From an uncultured Caldilineaceae bacterium (GTDB taxonomy: Bacteria; Chloroflexota; Anaerolineae; Caldilineales; Caldilineaceae): DNA of 64,000 nucleotides. The stretch lies in NCBI GenBank assembly GCA_951812725.1, contig OX638330.1, positions 2,480,001 through 2,544,000 on the forward strand. The letters run 5' to 3'. A program made the translations under genes and the position numbers. Below the pieces are notes generated by a model that was not told where the DNA came from, ran no database searches, and was given only the letters and a program-made list of their open reading frames with translations. Positions 9,155 through 17,807 of this stretch are shown piece by piece (position 1 is the first letter of the stretch; each line of letters begins with the position of its first letter).

Positions 9155-10489
9155 GTGACTGACCGTCCAAACGTACTGTTCATTCTCAGCGACCAACATC
9201 GATTCTGTTCCATGCCGGGCGTGGAGGGATGCGAGGTGATTGCGCCGAACCTGGAGCGGTTACAGCGCGCGGGCACAACGTTTACAAACTGCTTTAGCAA
9301 CTACCCCGTGTGCGCGCCGGCGCGCGGCATGCTGATGAGCGGCCGCTGGCCCAGCGACACGGGGGTTGTCAACAATCTGTCGGAGTTGGAGCCTTCGTCC
9401 AGTTCTTTGGCGGCAATCTTCGCCAGGGACGGGTACCAGACCTGCTATATTGGAAAGTGGCATCTGCACGCGGGACCGCGGGAAACGGTCGACGGCAACG
9501 ACCGGTACATCCCGCCGGGTCCGGGCCGTCACGGGTTTGAGCGCATGAACGTCTGGACCGAGACGAATCGCCACTGGGACAGCGTACGGTACGAGGAAGA
9601 GACCGGCGAAGCAGTGCGTACACGCGGCTACAATGCCACGCTGATGACCGATGAGGCGCTGCAATTCTTGGTTGAACGGGACCCTACGCGGCCGTTCTTT
9701 CTCTTTCTCAGTCTGAATCCGCCCCATCCGCCTCTTGACGACGCGCCGCAGGACGGTCTGGCACTTTATAGCGATCGCTCTTTGTCTGTGCGCCAGAATG
9801 TACCGGAGGCGCTGTCTTCGGGGGCAAAGTTAGTGCCTGCCGGAGCCCATCGGAATCAGGTGACGATGACGCTTCAGGAGCAGTTGGGCCAGTACTATGC
9901 ACATATCAGCGCGGTCGATAAGGAAATTGGGCGCTTGCTCTCGGCGCTAGAGGAGTTGGATGAACTGGCGAATACTTTGGTCGTGTATAGCTCCGATCAC
10001 GGGGACATGCTGGGCTCACAAGGGAAGCTGCGAAAAGGTGCTTTCTACCAAGAGTCCGCCCAAGTTCCCCTGGTGCTTTCTTGGCCGGGGAGGATTGGAT
10101 CCGGTCAAGAGAGCGAGATGTTGGTCGGTCTGATCGACATATTTCCTACTTTGCTCAGGCTTTGCGGTCTCCCTGTGCCGGACAGTGCCAGAGGTAACGA
10201 TCTTTCGACAGGAATCCTGGCTGAACAAAATACCGGCTCCCGTTATGTTCTCCATTTCAGCACAGACCAGAATGACCCCGAATTTCGGGCGGGCAGTCGC
10301 GGTCTGCGTACAAAGCGCCACCTCTACTTCACAAATGGAATCGAGGAGCACCTTTTCGACACACTGGAAGATCCCTTTGAGCTGCGAAATCTGGCAGCGG
10401 ATCCGTCCTATGGCAATCTTAAGTCGTTGCTGACGGAGTGCCTCCTAGGTGCCTTGCCTCCCGCTATGTCGATACGCCAGCCAGAGTGA
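9155..10489 (+). CDS. Type I sulfatase
   Basis: A 444-residue sulfatase starting at GTG 9155. The formylglycine motif C53-A-P-A-R57 in NYPVCAPARGMLMSGR fits C-x-P-x-R, and S-D-H-G-D at YSSDHGDMLGSQGK supplies metal ligands. It opens with RPNVLFILSDQ, the usual metal-site Asp strand, and contains the GKWHLH motif (about residue 102) that binds the sulfate. No signal peptide is visible. It lies 24 bases after one propeller hydrolase and 27 bases before its paralogue. The three are probably co-transcribed and act stepwise on imported sulfated oligosaccharides. It differs from the sulfatase at 3356, suggesting two regiochemistries. Confidence 0.92.
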   Translation: MTDRPNVLFILSDQHRFCSMPGVEGCEVIAPNLERLQRAGTTFTNCFSNYPVCAPARGMLMSGRWPSDTGVVNNLSELEPSSSSLAAIFARDGYQTCYIGKWHLHAGPRETVDGNDRYIPPGPGRHGFERMNVWTETNRHWDSVRYEEETGEAVRTRGYNATLMTDEALQFLVERDPTRPFFLFLSLNPPHPPLDDAPQDGLALYSDRSLSVRQNVPEALSSGAKLVPAGAHRNQVTMTLQEQLGQYYAHISAVDKEIGRLLSALEELDELANTLVVYSSDHGDMLGSQGKLRKGAFYQESAQVPLVLSWPGRIGSGQESEMLVGLIDIFPTLLRLCGLPVPDSARGNDLSTGILAEQNTGSRYVLHFSTDQNDPEFRAGSRGLRTKRHLYFTNGIEEHLFDTLEDPFELRNLAADPSYGNLKSLLTECLLGALPPAMSIRQPE

Positions 10490-10516
10490 TCGTGGGCATT
10501 ATGGGGGGCGCAGAGC

Positions 10517-11398
10517 ATGGATGGTGACCTGAAAATCATATTTGAGTATAGCGAGGCCTACGGTCTTGGCTATGAGCCGGGCATCACTCGCCGGGATCCC
10601 AGTTGTATTATTTTGGCAGGTGGGCAGTTCCATGTCTGGTACACGAGGACTCCTAACGGCCCGTCAGGCTACGATGCCACTGTTTGGCACGCGACTTCAG
10701 CGGATGGAATCCACTGGGAGGAGCAGGGCGAGGCGCTTTCCCGCGGCGGCGCGGGCGACTGGGATGAACAGAGCGTCTTCACGCCAAACATATTGGTCGC
10801 CGAAGGCCGATACTTTCTCTTCTATACTTCGGTTGAGAAACCATACTCGGAAAGGGCGCTCACTGCCATCGGCGTTGCGTATGCCGATTCACCGGCCGGG
10901 CCGTGGACGAAAGGCGCGGGAAATCCCGTTTTGAGTACGGGAAGCGACATTGGTTGGGACAGCCACAGGGTGGACGATTCCTGTCTCGTCGTGAGGGATG
11001 GACGCTACTGGCTCTACTACAAGGGCCGCCAGAAAGGACTGAGCCCGCGTGAGACCAGAATGGGGCTTGCCGTGGCCGAAGGACCTCTGGGTCCATACCG
11101 GAAGATTGAAGGGAATCCTCTAATTGAGGGAGGACACGAGGTCTGCGTATGGCGGCAGGGCACAGGCGTGGCGGCACTTGTCCAACCCAATGGTCCGGAG
11201 GGCGGGACGTTGCGGTACAGCGAGGACGGCATTCATTTTCGCAGATGCGCTGTAGTGAGACCTCCGCAGGCCCCCGGGCCGTATCGCGCGGACTTTCTTG
11301 AGGATGAACCGCAGGGCGCTGGCATCGAATGGGGGCTTCACATCAACTTGCGATCGCGACAGTTGCCATTTCTGGAACGATTCAATTTTCAACGTTGA
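10517..11398 (+). CDS. GH43/GH117-like beta-propeller glycoside hydrolase, paralogue
   Basis: A 293-residue paralogue of the protein at 8195. Its N-terminal GLGYEPGITRRDPSCII is close to what I recall of the GH117 opening with its Arg-Arg-Asp-Pro-Ser. Propeller strands include FHVWYTR, RYFLFYTS and GRYWLYYKG, and the same GHEVCVWR segment occurs in both paralogues (GHTVCVWP in the other). The shared order suggests duplication around the sulfatase gene. Start ATG at 10517 follows a G-rich stretch that may act as ribosome binding site. Catalytic residues cannot be assigned with certainty by eye, and an unassigned GH43-clan specificity is the main alternative. Confidence 0.7.
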   Translation: MDGDLKIIFEYSEAYGLGYEPGITRRDPSCIILAGGQFHVWYTRTPNGPSGYDATVWHATSADGIHWEEQGEALSRGGAGDWDEQSVFTPNILVAEGRYFLFYTSVEKPYSERALTAIGVAYADSPAGPWTKGAGNPVLSTGSDIGWDSHRVDDSCLVVRDGRYWLYYKGRQKGLSPRETRMGLAVAEGPLGPYRKIEGNPLIEGGHEVCVWRQGTGVAALVQPNGPEGGTLRYSEDGIHFRRCAVVRPPQAPGPYRADFLEDEPQGAGIEWGLHINLRSRQLPFLERFNFQR

Positions 11399-11758
11399 CA
11401 GGCAGTTGGCATACGTCGCTTTGAACCGTACCTCTTCTCCCCGACTTTCTCACCAAAATTAAGGAGCCTTGCACGTTGCGAGCTGTATTGACGGCTCAGT
11501 TTTTCGCGTCCAGAAATCTATTCTGTGGACTCTAACCAATTCTGCTTTGGCGGTTAGCAAATGGGAGAGAGAAACAATTAGTTGCCAGAATCGGGGTGAA
11601 AGTGCGAAGTGTCCTTTTGGGTAACCTAATCGGGAGTTTGAGATATTGGGGAGAATTGACATGAAGTGTGGCAAGGGTTCCGTCAGATTGCAGAAGGCGC
11701 TCTCTTCCGATAGCGCCCAGGAGTCTAAGAGTGCAGGTGTTTGCACAAAAATATATGG

Positions 11759-11788
11759 TTGCATTGAAATTCGCTTCGGGAGTATACT
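11759..11788 (+). promoter_or_regulatory. Candidate promoter of the second importer operon
   Basis: TTGCAT (11759-11764) and TATACT (11783-11788) are separated by 18 bases, about 180 bases before the binding-protein start. The rest of 11399-11969 shows no gene. An open frame reading into the binding protein from 11646 has no ribosome binding site and looks non-coding. Confidence 0.4.
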
Positions 11789-11969
11789 AACGCATCGCAA
11801 AGACGCGGTTACGATTCTTTCCGGATTGTCGTGCGATTCCCCCACTAATCCGCTTCATTTTGGATTGCTTATTGCGAAAAGGAGTCACAAAAGCAAGAGT
11901 TTTGTTGCCTATTCCGATCGTAAAGCCAAGGTATTGAGCGGGATTCACATGGGAAAGGAGAACAGCCGT

Positions 11970-13400
11970 ATGTCTTCATCGGAAATGCACACAAGTCGTC
12001 GGAATTTTCTGCGCCTGACAGGGATTGGCGCGGGCGCCGTGACGTTGGCAGCCTGCGTCCCTGCGGCACCGGGAGCTGATTCCGCTGCCGGTGATTCGGA
12101 TTCAGCGGACATGGAAGTGAAAGAGATTGTATGGTCAACCTGGGCCGGCGGCGACGCCGAAGTCAAGCTCAAACAAGAGACGGTAGAGGTGTTCAATCAG
12201 GATCGCGGCGCTGGAATGAACATCAACTGTTCTGTGCGAATCATCACAGATTACATGGGTTACTTCACCAAGGTCGAGACTTCTTTTGCCGGCGGCGATG
12301 CGCCTGATGCGATCTGGTGCGACCACCGGCTGTGGGGAGGATGGATCTTCGCTGGTTGGCTGCGAGACATGAAACCGTTGATAGACCTGGAACCTGAAGA
12401 TTCATCGATCAGGCTAGTTCTGGATCTCATTCCAGAGTATGGCCACAGTTATGTGGGCGGCATTTACGGTATTCCACACTTGGTCCAGATCATGGGAACC
12501 TGGGTTAACAAGGAGATGTTTGAAGCGGAGGGCATCGATCTGCCGCCGGTTGACTGGGGCGATCCTTCATGGACCGCGGAGCGGGTAACTGAGATCGCGA
12601 TTGCGCTCACTAAGCGAGACAGTGACGGCAACCCCGAGCAGCTGGGCGTTAATATACCTTGCTGCATTCTTGGCGGCGGCCCGGGCTACGCCCTGGTACA
12701 GTCAAACGGGGGGCTGGCATTTGATGAAGGGTGGACGGAATGGCTGATGGACGAAGATCCTGCGTCAGACGTAGTCCAGTGGGCTTATGATAACTTCAAC
12801 GTTCACAAGACAGCGCCAACGCCCCAGGAAAGTCAGGCTGGCATCAGCTTCTGGACCGGCAAGGTGGCGATGGACATGGCATGGCTTACCTGGCCGGCGC
12901 GGCTCGTTGAAGCGTCATATGGTCAGTGGACACCATCACCGCATCCGCTACCGATGTTCAAGGAGCCGAAAGAGTGGGCACACGGGATACCGATCGCTTG
13001 TTCTCAGCAGTCCGAATACCCTGAAGCCGTGGTGGAATTCGCACGCTGGATGGTAGAAGAGGGCGATGACTTGAATGTAGCGCTGGGTTACGCGGCTCCG
13101 ATACTTGACAAGCATGCCGACCTGTTACTGACTCACGCCCCTGGACTTGACTACGTAACAGAGGAACTGCTCAAGATGCCGCGCGAGCCTTTCCTGCAGG
13201 CTCTCGACTATGCTGATGTAGTCAATCCGCACTTTCCGCGCTGGTTCGTCGTCAACCGCGACATCTGGACCCCGAAAGTGCATGATGTGCTGATTACCGG
13301 AGAGCAGACTAATGCCCAGGAACTGATTGCTGCTGTAGAGCCAGAGGTTCAGGAACAGATTGAACTGGGCATGAAAGACCTGGAGGAGTTTGGCAGCTAA
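11970..13400 (+). CDS. Sugar ABC transporter substrate-binding lipoprotein (family 1), second importer
   Basis: A 476-residue solute-binding protein. The ATG at 11970 has AAAGGAG (11954-11960) 9 bases upstream. The leader has Tat-like SRRNFLRLTG and a lipobox TLAAC at about residue 29, so a lipoprotein exported by the Tat route is likely. The mature part opens with a family-1 binding strand (KEIVWSTWAGGDAEVKLKQE) and contains a SFAGGDAPDAIWCD segment typical of sugar-binding relatives. It differs clearly from the protein at 1951, so the two importers probably take different oligosaccharides. Permeases follow at 13821 and 14768. A strong hairpin between this gene and the permeases may stabilise its message. 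Confidence 0.9.
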   Translation: MSSSEMHTSRRNFLRLTGIGAGAVTLAACVPAAPGADSAAGDSDSADMEVKEIVWSTWAGGDAEVKLKQETVEVFNQDRGAGMNINCSVRIITDYMGYFTKVETSFAGGDAPDAIWCDHRLWGGWIFAGWLRDMKPLIDLEPEDSSIRLVLDLIPEYGHSYVGGIYGIPHLVQIMGTWVNKEMFEAEGIDLPPVDWGDPSWTAERVTEIAIALTKRDSDGNPEQLGVNIPCCILGGGPGYALVQSNGGLAFDEGWTEWLMDEDPASDVVQWAYDNFNVHKTAPTPQESQAGISFWTGKVAMDMAWLTWPARLVEASYGQWTPSPHPLPMFKEPKEWAHGIPIACSQQSEYPEAVVEFARWMVEEGDDLNVALGYAAPILDKHADLLLTHAPGLDYVTEELLKMPREPFLQALDYADVVNPHFPRWFVVNRDIWTPKVHDVLITGEQTNAQELIAAVEPEVQEQIELGMKDLEEFGS

Positions 13401-13631
13401 TCTGTGAGCATAAAAACTGCGCCGGTCAGGCTGACCGAATTGCAAACCGTCCCACTCCATCTTGCCTTTCCGTATGAAGCGAGGACAGGTTAGCGAGGGT
13501 ACCAGAGTGACGGGCGCAGTTGCCATGGCGCACGGTTCTCGATTGAGGAAAGCCCCTACGAGGGTTAGCAGCGTGTGGAAGGATGAAAAAGTGAAAATGA
13601 GCAGTTTTTTCCTTCTATAGTTCGAGCCTGA

Positions 13632-13656
13632 AGCGGGCCGGCCTTGCCGGCCCGCT
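13632..13656 (+). promoter_or_regulatory. 11-bp perfect hairpin between binding-protein and permease genes
   Basis: A perfect 11-bp inverted repeat (AGCGGGCCGGC and its complement) encloses a CTT loop and is not followed by a T-run. It lies 230 bases after the binding-protein stop. In many ABC operons a hairpin here protects the abundant binding-protein mRNA or partly stops transcription. That role is inferred. The rest of 13401-13820 holds no recognised gene. Confidence 0.55.
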
Positions 13657-13820
13657 CGTACTCTTCGGCAACGTGCTATTCGTTGCGTTACTCATAGGAT
13701 ACGCCCGGTGTTCCATGGAGTATCTACGCGTCTCTTGAGCTCAAACCATTCTAGGTGCGGCAGTTAGTCGTTGATACCGCATCTGCGTTTAGTTCTGATC
13801 CAACCTTAGTCGCCCTTATT

Positions 13821-14753
13821 ATGTCAACACATTCAGTAGGAGTAGTCTCGTCCAACCAAGGATTGCGCCGAGGCCGCATTCGCGTCCTGCTCAGAAGAAA
13901 CTTCGGGGGCTATCTTTTTATTATGCCCTGGTTGGTTGGTTTTCTTCTGTTTGAGGCCGGGCCACTCCTGGGCGCCATTGGGCTGTCTTTTGTGGATTGG
14001 AAGTTTGTCGGCCCGCCAAATTGGGTAGGTCTGCAGAACTACCGTGAGATGTTCACCAAGGATTTGTTTTATATTAGCCTGTACAATACTTTTTACTTTA
14101 CGTTTATTGCAGTAATTTTGCAGCTCATTGTAGCGTTGGTAGCGGCGATGGTGGTAAACCAGCGTGTCTGGGGCATCAATTTTTATCGGGTCGCTTTTTT
14201 TATTCCCAGCATTGTGCCAGCCGTAGGTCTGGCCTACCTTTGGATGTGGATATACAACCCCGAATTTGGACTGCTAAATGCGGCCTTCGATCTGATCCAG
14301 CTGCCAAGACAACGTTGGATTTATCTGCCGCAGTACGCCAAACTCGCCTATATTTTTATGAGCCTTTGGGGGGTTGGGGGCACTATGGTGATCTTCCTGG
14401 CGGGCTTGCAAGGGATCCCCGAATCGCTATATGAAGCAGCCAGTATCGATGGCGCCGCCTGGTGGGCCAAGTTTCGCTATGTCACCCTTCCTATGCTCAC
14501 TCCGGTAATTTTTTTCAACTTGGTGTTGGGCATCATCGGCTCTTTTCAGATATTTACCGCCGGTTTCCTGATGACCAACGGCAGTCCTCAGAATTCGACT
14601 CTCTTCTATGTTCTGTATCTGTATAGGTCGGCCTTTGAAGATTTGCAATTTGGCTATGCCTCGGCCTTGGCGTGGATGCTATTCCTGATCGTCGTCTTTT
14701 TTACGCTTATTCAGTTCCGTCTGTCGGGCCGGTGGGTTTTCTATGAAAACTGA
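13821..14753 (+). CDS. Sugar ABC transporter permease, MalF/UgpA type, second importer
   Basis: A permease of 310 residues from the ATG at 13821; an in-frame GTG at 13755 would add 22 residues and cannot be excluded, since neither has a clear Shine-Dalgarno. After a basic N-terminus (RRGRIRVLLRRN) come about six membrane segments, beginning GYLFIMPWLVGFLLFEAGPL. The EAA loop is SLYEAASIDGAAWWAKFRYV. It is related to the protein at 5344 but not a close copy. It pairs with the permease at 14768, which begins 14 bases after this stop. Confidence 0.9.
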   Translation: MSTHSVGVVSSNQGLRRGRIRVLLRRNFGGYLFIMPWLVGFLLFEAGPLLGAIGLSFVDWKFVGPPNWVGLQNYREMFTKDLFYISLYNTFYFTFIAVILQLIVALVAAMVVNQRVWGINFYRVAFFIPSIVPAVGLAYLWMWIYNPEFGLLNAAFDLIQLPRQRWIYLPQYAKLAYIFMSLWGVGGTMVIFLAGLQGIPESLYEAASIDGAAWWAKFRYVTLPMLTPVIFFNLVLGIIGSFQIFTAGFLMTNGSPQNSTLFYVLYLYRSAFEDLQFGYASALAWMLFLIVVFFTLIQFRLSGRWVFYEN

Positions 14754-14767
14754 AGTCTGTCCTTGAT

Positions 14768-15667
14768 ATGAAAGACAAAGTGGAAGCTGTAACTGAAACG
14801 ATCCCCTCTGAGGAGAGGGGCATCACGCTCAGCCGGCGGCTTTTCGTTCTGTTCACCCACATATACTTGATCCCGCTGGCGATTGCTGCCGTCTTTCCCT
14901 TGTACTGGCTGATGTCAACGTCGCTCAAGTTTAGAGGCAACATTCTCCGCTTTCCGCCGCAGTGGTTTCCAGATCCAATCACTATCGAGAATTATCAGCG
15001 CGTCTTTATCACCAATCCGTTTGAACTTTGGTATTTCAATTCTCTTGTCATTACGATTTCATCAACTTTCGGGGCGGTTTTGTCCGCCGCTTTGGTTGCC
15101 TATGGCTTTGCCCGGCTTCAATTCATTGGCCGCAACTTCTGGTTTGCCGTGGTTCTGGCTACGCTCATGGTGCCAGAGAGTGTGCTCATCATTCCCCGCT
15201 TTGGCCTGATGCGCTTTTTTGGTTGGATAGATACCTGGATCCCCTTGATATTGCCATTCTACCTGGGGGGAGGAGCTTTTAATATCTTTCTGCTGCGCCA
15301 GTTTTTTCGAACGATTCCACTTGAACTCGATGAGGCCGCCAAGATCGACGGTGCGTCAAATCTGCGAGTTTTTTGGCAAATTCTGTTGCCGAATTTGAAA
15401 CCGGTGTTGGCCGTCGTTGTGGTCTTTACTGCCATTTTCAATTGGAATTCCTTCCTTTCGCCTTTAGTCTTTATAAATACTACGGAAAAACTGCCGGTGG
15501 CCGTCGGTATTCAGATGGTTTTGGCCGGTTCACAAGCAGGGCCTGGCAACACGGGCGCGATGATGGCTGCTTCGACCCTGATCACAATTCCAGTAATCAT
15601 GCTGTTTGCTTTCTCTCAGAAATACTTTATGCAAGGGATTGTCCTAACAGGATTGAGCGGCCGCTAA
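14768..15667 (+). CDS. Sugar ABC transporter permease, MalG/UgpE type, second importer
   Basis: A 299-residue CUT1 permease with a short hydrophilic N-terminus, a first membrane segment near LIPLAIAAVFPLYWLM and the EAA loop LDEAAKIDGASNLRVFWQIL. Its C-terminus YFMQGIVLTGLSGR matches the MalG pattern. It completes the second importer. It is followed 21 bases later by a D-glutamate-cyclase-like gene, so the operon probably continues into catabolic genes. No ATPase gene is present in the window. Confidence 0.9.
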   Translation: MKDKVEAVTETIPSEERGITLSRRLFVLFTHIYLIPLAIAAVFPLYWLMSTSLKFRGNILRFPPQWFPDPITIENYQRVFITNPFELWYFNSLVITISSTFGAVLSAALVAYGFARLQFIGRNFWFAVVLATLMVPESVLIIPRFGLMRFFGWIDTWIPLILPFYLGGGAFNIFLLRQFFRTIPLELDEAAKIDGASNLRVFWQILLPNLKPVLAVVVVFTAIFNWNSFLSPLVFINTTEKLPVAVGIQMVLAGSQAGPGNTGAMMAASTLITIPVIMLFAFSQKYFMQGIVLTGLSGR

Positions 15668-15688
15668 CGAGAACAGACTTTTTGTTGC

Positions 15689-16450
15689 ATGAACAAGGCA
15701 CAACAGGCCCGGATGGCCATGCGGCGGGGAGAATGGACAGGTCCTACCGCTTTCAAGGTGCCAGGTTATGTTCAATGTAACCTGGTCGTCCTGGCAGAGT
15801 CTGAAGCCTACGACTTTCTCCTCTACTGTCAAAGAAACCCTAAGGCTTGCCCTCTCATTGAAGTGACCGACTGCGGCGTGCCTGAGCCACGCCTGAGCGC
15901 GCCGGGAGCTGACTTACGTACCGACCTCCCGCGCTATGCTGTTTTTCGAAACGGTGTTCGCGGCGAGGATGTAAGCGACATTCGTGCGCTTTGGCGAGAA
16001 GACAGTGTGGGTTTTCTGATTGGTTCCAGCCTGACGTTTGATGACGCGCTGGAAAGGGCGGGCGTTCCCAAGTCGGAAGAGGTTTGGGTATTGAACACAG
16101 ATCTGCCGACCACAAGCTCGGGCAGATTCAAGGGCTCGCTGGTCGTTACGATGCGCTGGATGACGCCTAGTCAGGCGATAATTGCCACACAGTTGACGAG
16201 TCGGTATGCTTCGAACCACGGAGCGCCGATACACGTAGGGGATCCGACCGACATAGGAGCCGAATTGAAACAGCCCATCGTTGGAGACCCTGTGTCGGAG
16301 ATTCCCAAGGGCATAATGCCTGTTTTTTGGGCCTGCGGTGTGACTCCGCAGCAGACGGCGTTGCTGGCCAAACCCGAATTGATGGTAACACATGCGCCTG
16401 GACATGGTTTTATCACGGATCTTAGAGCAGACCAGTTCTGTATTCCATAA
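15689..16450 (+). CDS. D-glutamate cyclase / putative hydro-lyase family protein (DUF1445, UPF0317)
   Basis: A 253-residue protein of the DUF1445/UPF0317 family, recognised by the conserved C-terminal sequences PVFWACGVTPQ and THAPGHGFITDL and by the GFLIGSSLTFDDAL region. A mammalian relative is D-glutamate cyclase, which converts D-glutamate to 5-oxo-D-proline; most bacterial members are annotated only as putative hydro-lyases. Here it sits between the importer permeases and a hydrolase, so a dehydration or ring-closure step on an imported acid is conceivable. No signal peptide is present, and the protein is expected in the cytoplasm. The family call is firm, the activity is not. Confidence 0.82.
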   Translation: MNKAQQARMAMRRGEWTGPTAFKVPGYVQCNLVVLAESEAYDFLLYCQRNPKACPLIEVTDCGVPEPRLSAPGADLRTDLPRYAVFRNGVRGEDVSDIRALWREDSVGFLIGSSLTFDDALERAGVPKSEEVWVLNTDLPTTSSGRFKGSLVVTMRWMTPSQAIIATQLTSRYASNHGAPIHVGDPTDIGAELKQPIVGDPVSEIPKGIMPVFWACGVTPQQTALLAKPELMVTHAPGHGFITDLRADQFCIP

Positions 16451-16465
16451 AGAAAGGAACACACC

Positions 16466-17548
16466 ATGGCAGTTATTGAACAAGCAATTCGCGAGCCTAC
16501 ATTGTCCGAAAATGGCTCCTTAGACCCAGGAAGGGAGGACGGCGAACCTCTCGGCCAGAAGACAAATGCGATCCGCTGGCTTCAGAAACAGGTTATGCGG
16601 AAAGCCGGGGAATTGCCCACTGATTTCAGCAGCCAGGTGGATTGGGAGTTGTTTCGAGACCGGATCAGAAGCGAACTGCCGGCGACGATTGGTATTCCTG
16701 AATTTCCGCCTTTGCGGGAGAGTCTGGTGCGCGGCCGCATCCAGGTCGGGGCAGAGTCAATATGTGAACGAGTTGATATTTATGTAGACGAGGACTACGC
16801 TATTCCGGCGTTTGTTTTCCTGCCATCGCAAACGCCGGCGAAGCAAATGCCCGCACTGGTTTGGAATCCCGGATGGCCGGAAGACAAGTGGAAACCGGCA
16901 TATCAGGCCTTTGCGGTTCGGATGGCAGAACAGGGCTTCGCGGTCCTGGTCCTTGATCATGCTCCCTTTGGAGAGACTTCTCCTATGAAGGACAAGGCAG
17001 ATATGGGGATGTCCTTGCTGATGGGGATGGGGGATGTTCTAGGGGTGAGCCAGTTGGGATTGCGGGCTGCGGAGACGATGCGGGCGGGTGAGTATCTGCG
17101 AGCGCGGGCTGATGTTGATGAGCAAAGGGTTGCGATCTCCGGGCTGTGTCAAGGGGGTATGGATACGTGGCTGGTTGGGGCGCTGGATGAACGATTTTGC
17201 GCGGCTGCGCCGTTGTGCGCAGCGACTACGTATGAGGTGCATATGGTCGAAATGGCATCATATTTCGCCAATGCAGACTCTTCGCCCTTTCCTTTCGGAA
17301 TTCTGAACGTGTGTGATATCCAACACCTGCACGCGGCAATCGCACCACGTCCACTCTTGGTGCGGGCCAATCTGGGCGACCAGTGGTGGCCGGTTAGCGG
17401 GTTTGATGATGTCGAGACATTGACCCGCCAGGTATACCGACTTTACGATGCTGAAGACAGGGTCGATTTCAGGGCGGAGGTTCATGAACATAACCTTACA
17501 GGCCCCTTTGCCGATGCGCTTGAGACGTTCCTGCTGCAGTATGTATAG
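16466..17548 (+). CDS. Alpha/beta hydrolase, dienelactone-hydrolase/acetyl-esterase-like
   Basis: A 360-residue alpha/beta hydrolase starting at 16466 with AAAGGA 8 bases upstream. An N-terminal extension of about 90 residues precedes the fold core, which contains PALVWNPGWPEDKW and GFAVLVLDHAPFGET. The nucleophile elbow is ISGLCQGGMD, with Cys rather than Ser at the centre, as in dienelactone hydrolases. The likely general base is the His in EVHEHNLTG near the C-terminus. Related proteins in polysaccharide loci act as acetyl or feruloyl esterases, but those use Ser. No signal peptide is evident. It is probably co-transcribed with the gene at 15689 (15-base gap). Confidence 0.75.
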   Translation: MAVIEQAIREPTLSENGSLDPGREDGEPLGQKTNAIRWLQKQVMRKAGELPTDFSSQVDWELFRDRIRSELPATIGIPEFPPLRESLVRGRIQVGAESICERVDIYVDEDYAIPAFVFLPSQTPAKQMPALVWNPGWPEDKWKPAYQAFAVRMAEQGFAVLVLDHAPFGETSPMKDKADMGMSLLMGMGDVLGVSQLGLRAAETMRAGEYLRARADVDEQRVAISGLCQGGMDTWLVGALDERFCAAAPLCAATTYEVHMVEMASYFANADSSPFPFGILNVCDIQHLHAAIAPRPLLVRANLGDQWWPVSGFDDVETLTRQVYRLYDAEDRVDFRAEVHEHNLTGPFADALETFLLQYV

Positions 17549-17807
17549 AGAGTTCGATTGTCCAGAGAGCGGCCTTTGTCCAGGTTGGCGCAGCATTTGA
17601 GGTCATCTTGCGGCTGGAACTGGTAGGCGCTCAAGTCTGAGCCTACTCGAGCAGGGGACATTGGAAAGGGTGTATGTTCGCGCCTGGAAATTCGAGTCTG
17701 AATTGGCGAGGCGAAAACTGGGGGATGCTAGCTTTGCATTTCTCCAAATTGAGTGAAGTTACGTAAGCGGTTTTCTCAGAGATTGAACAAGGCAACAGGC
17801 ATTTCAT

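Noticed and set aside
11646..11969. Longer N-terminus for the second binding protein
   Set aside because: It would bury the Tat/lipobox signal after more than 100 residues and has no ribosome binding site; AAAGGAG supports 11970.
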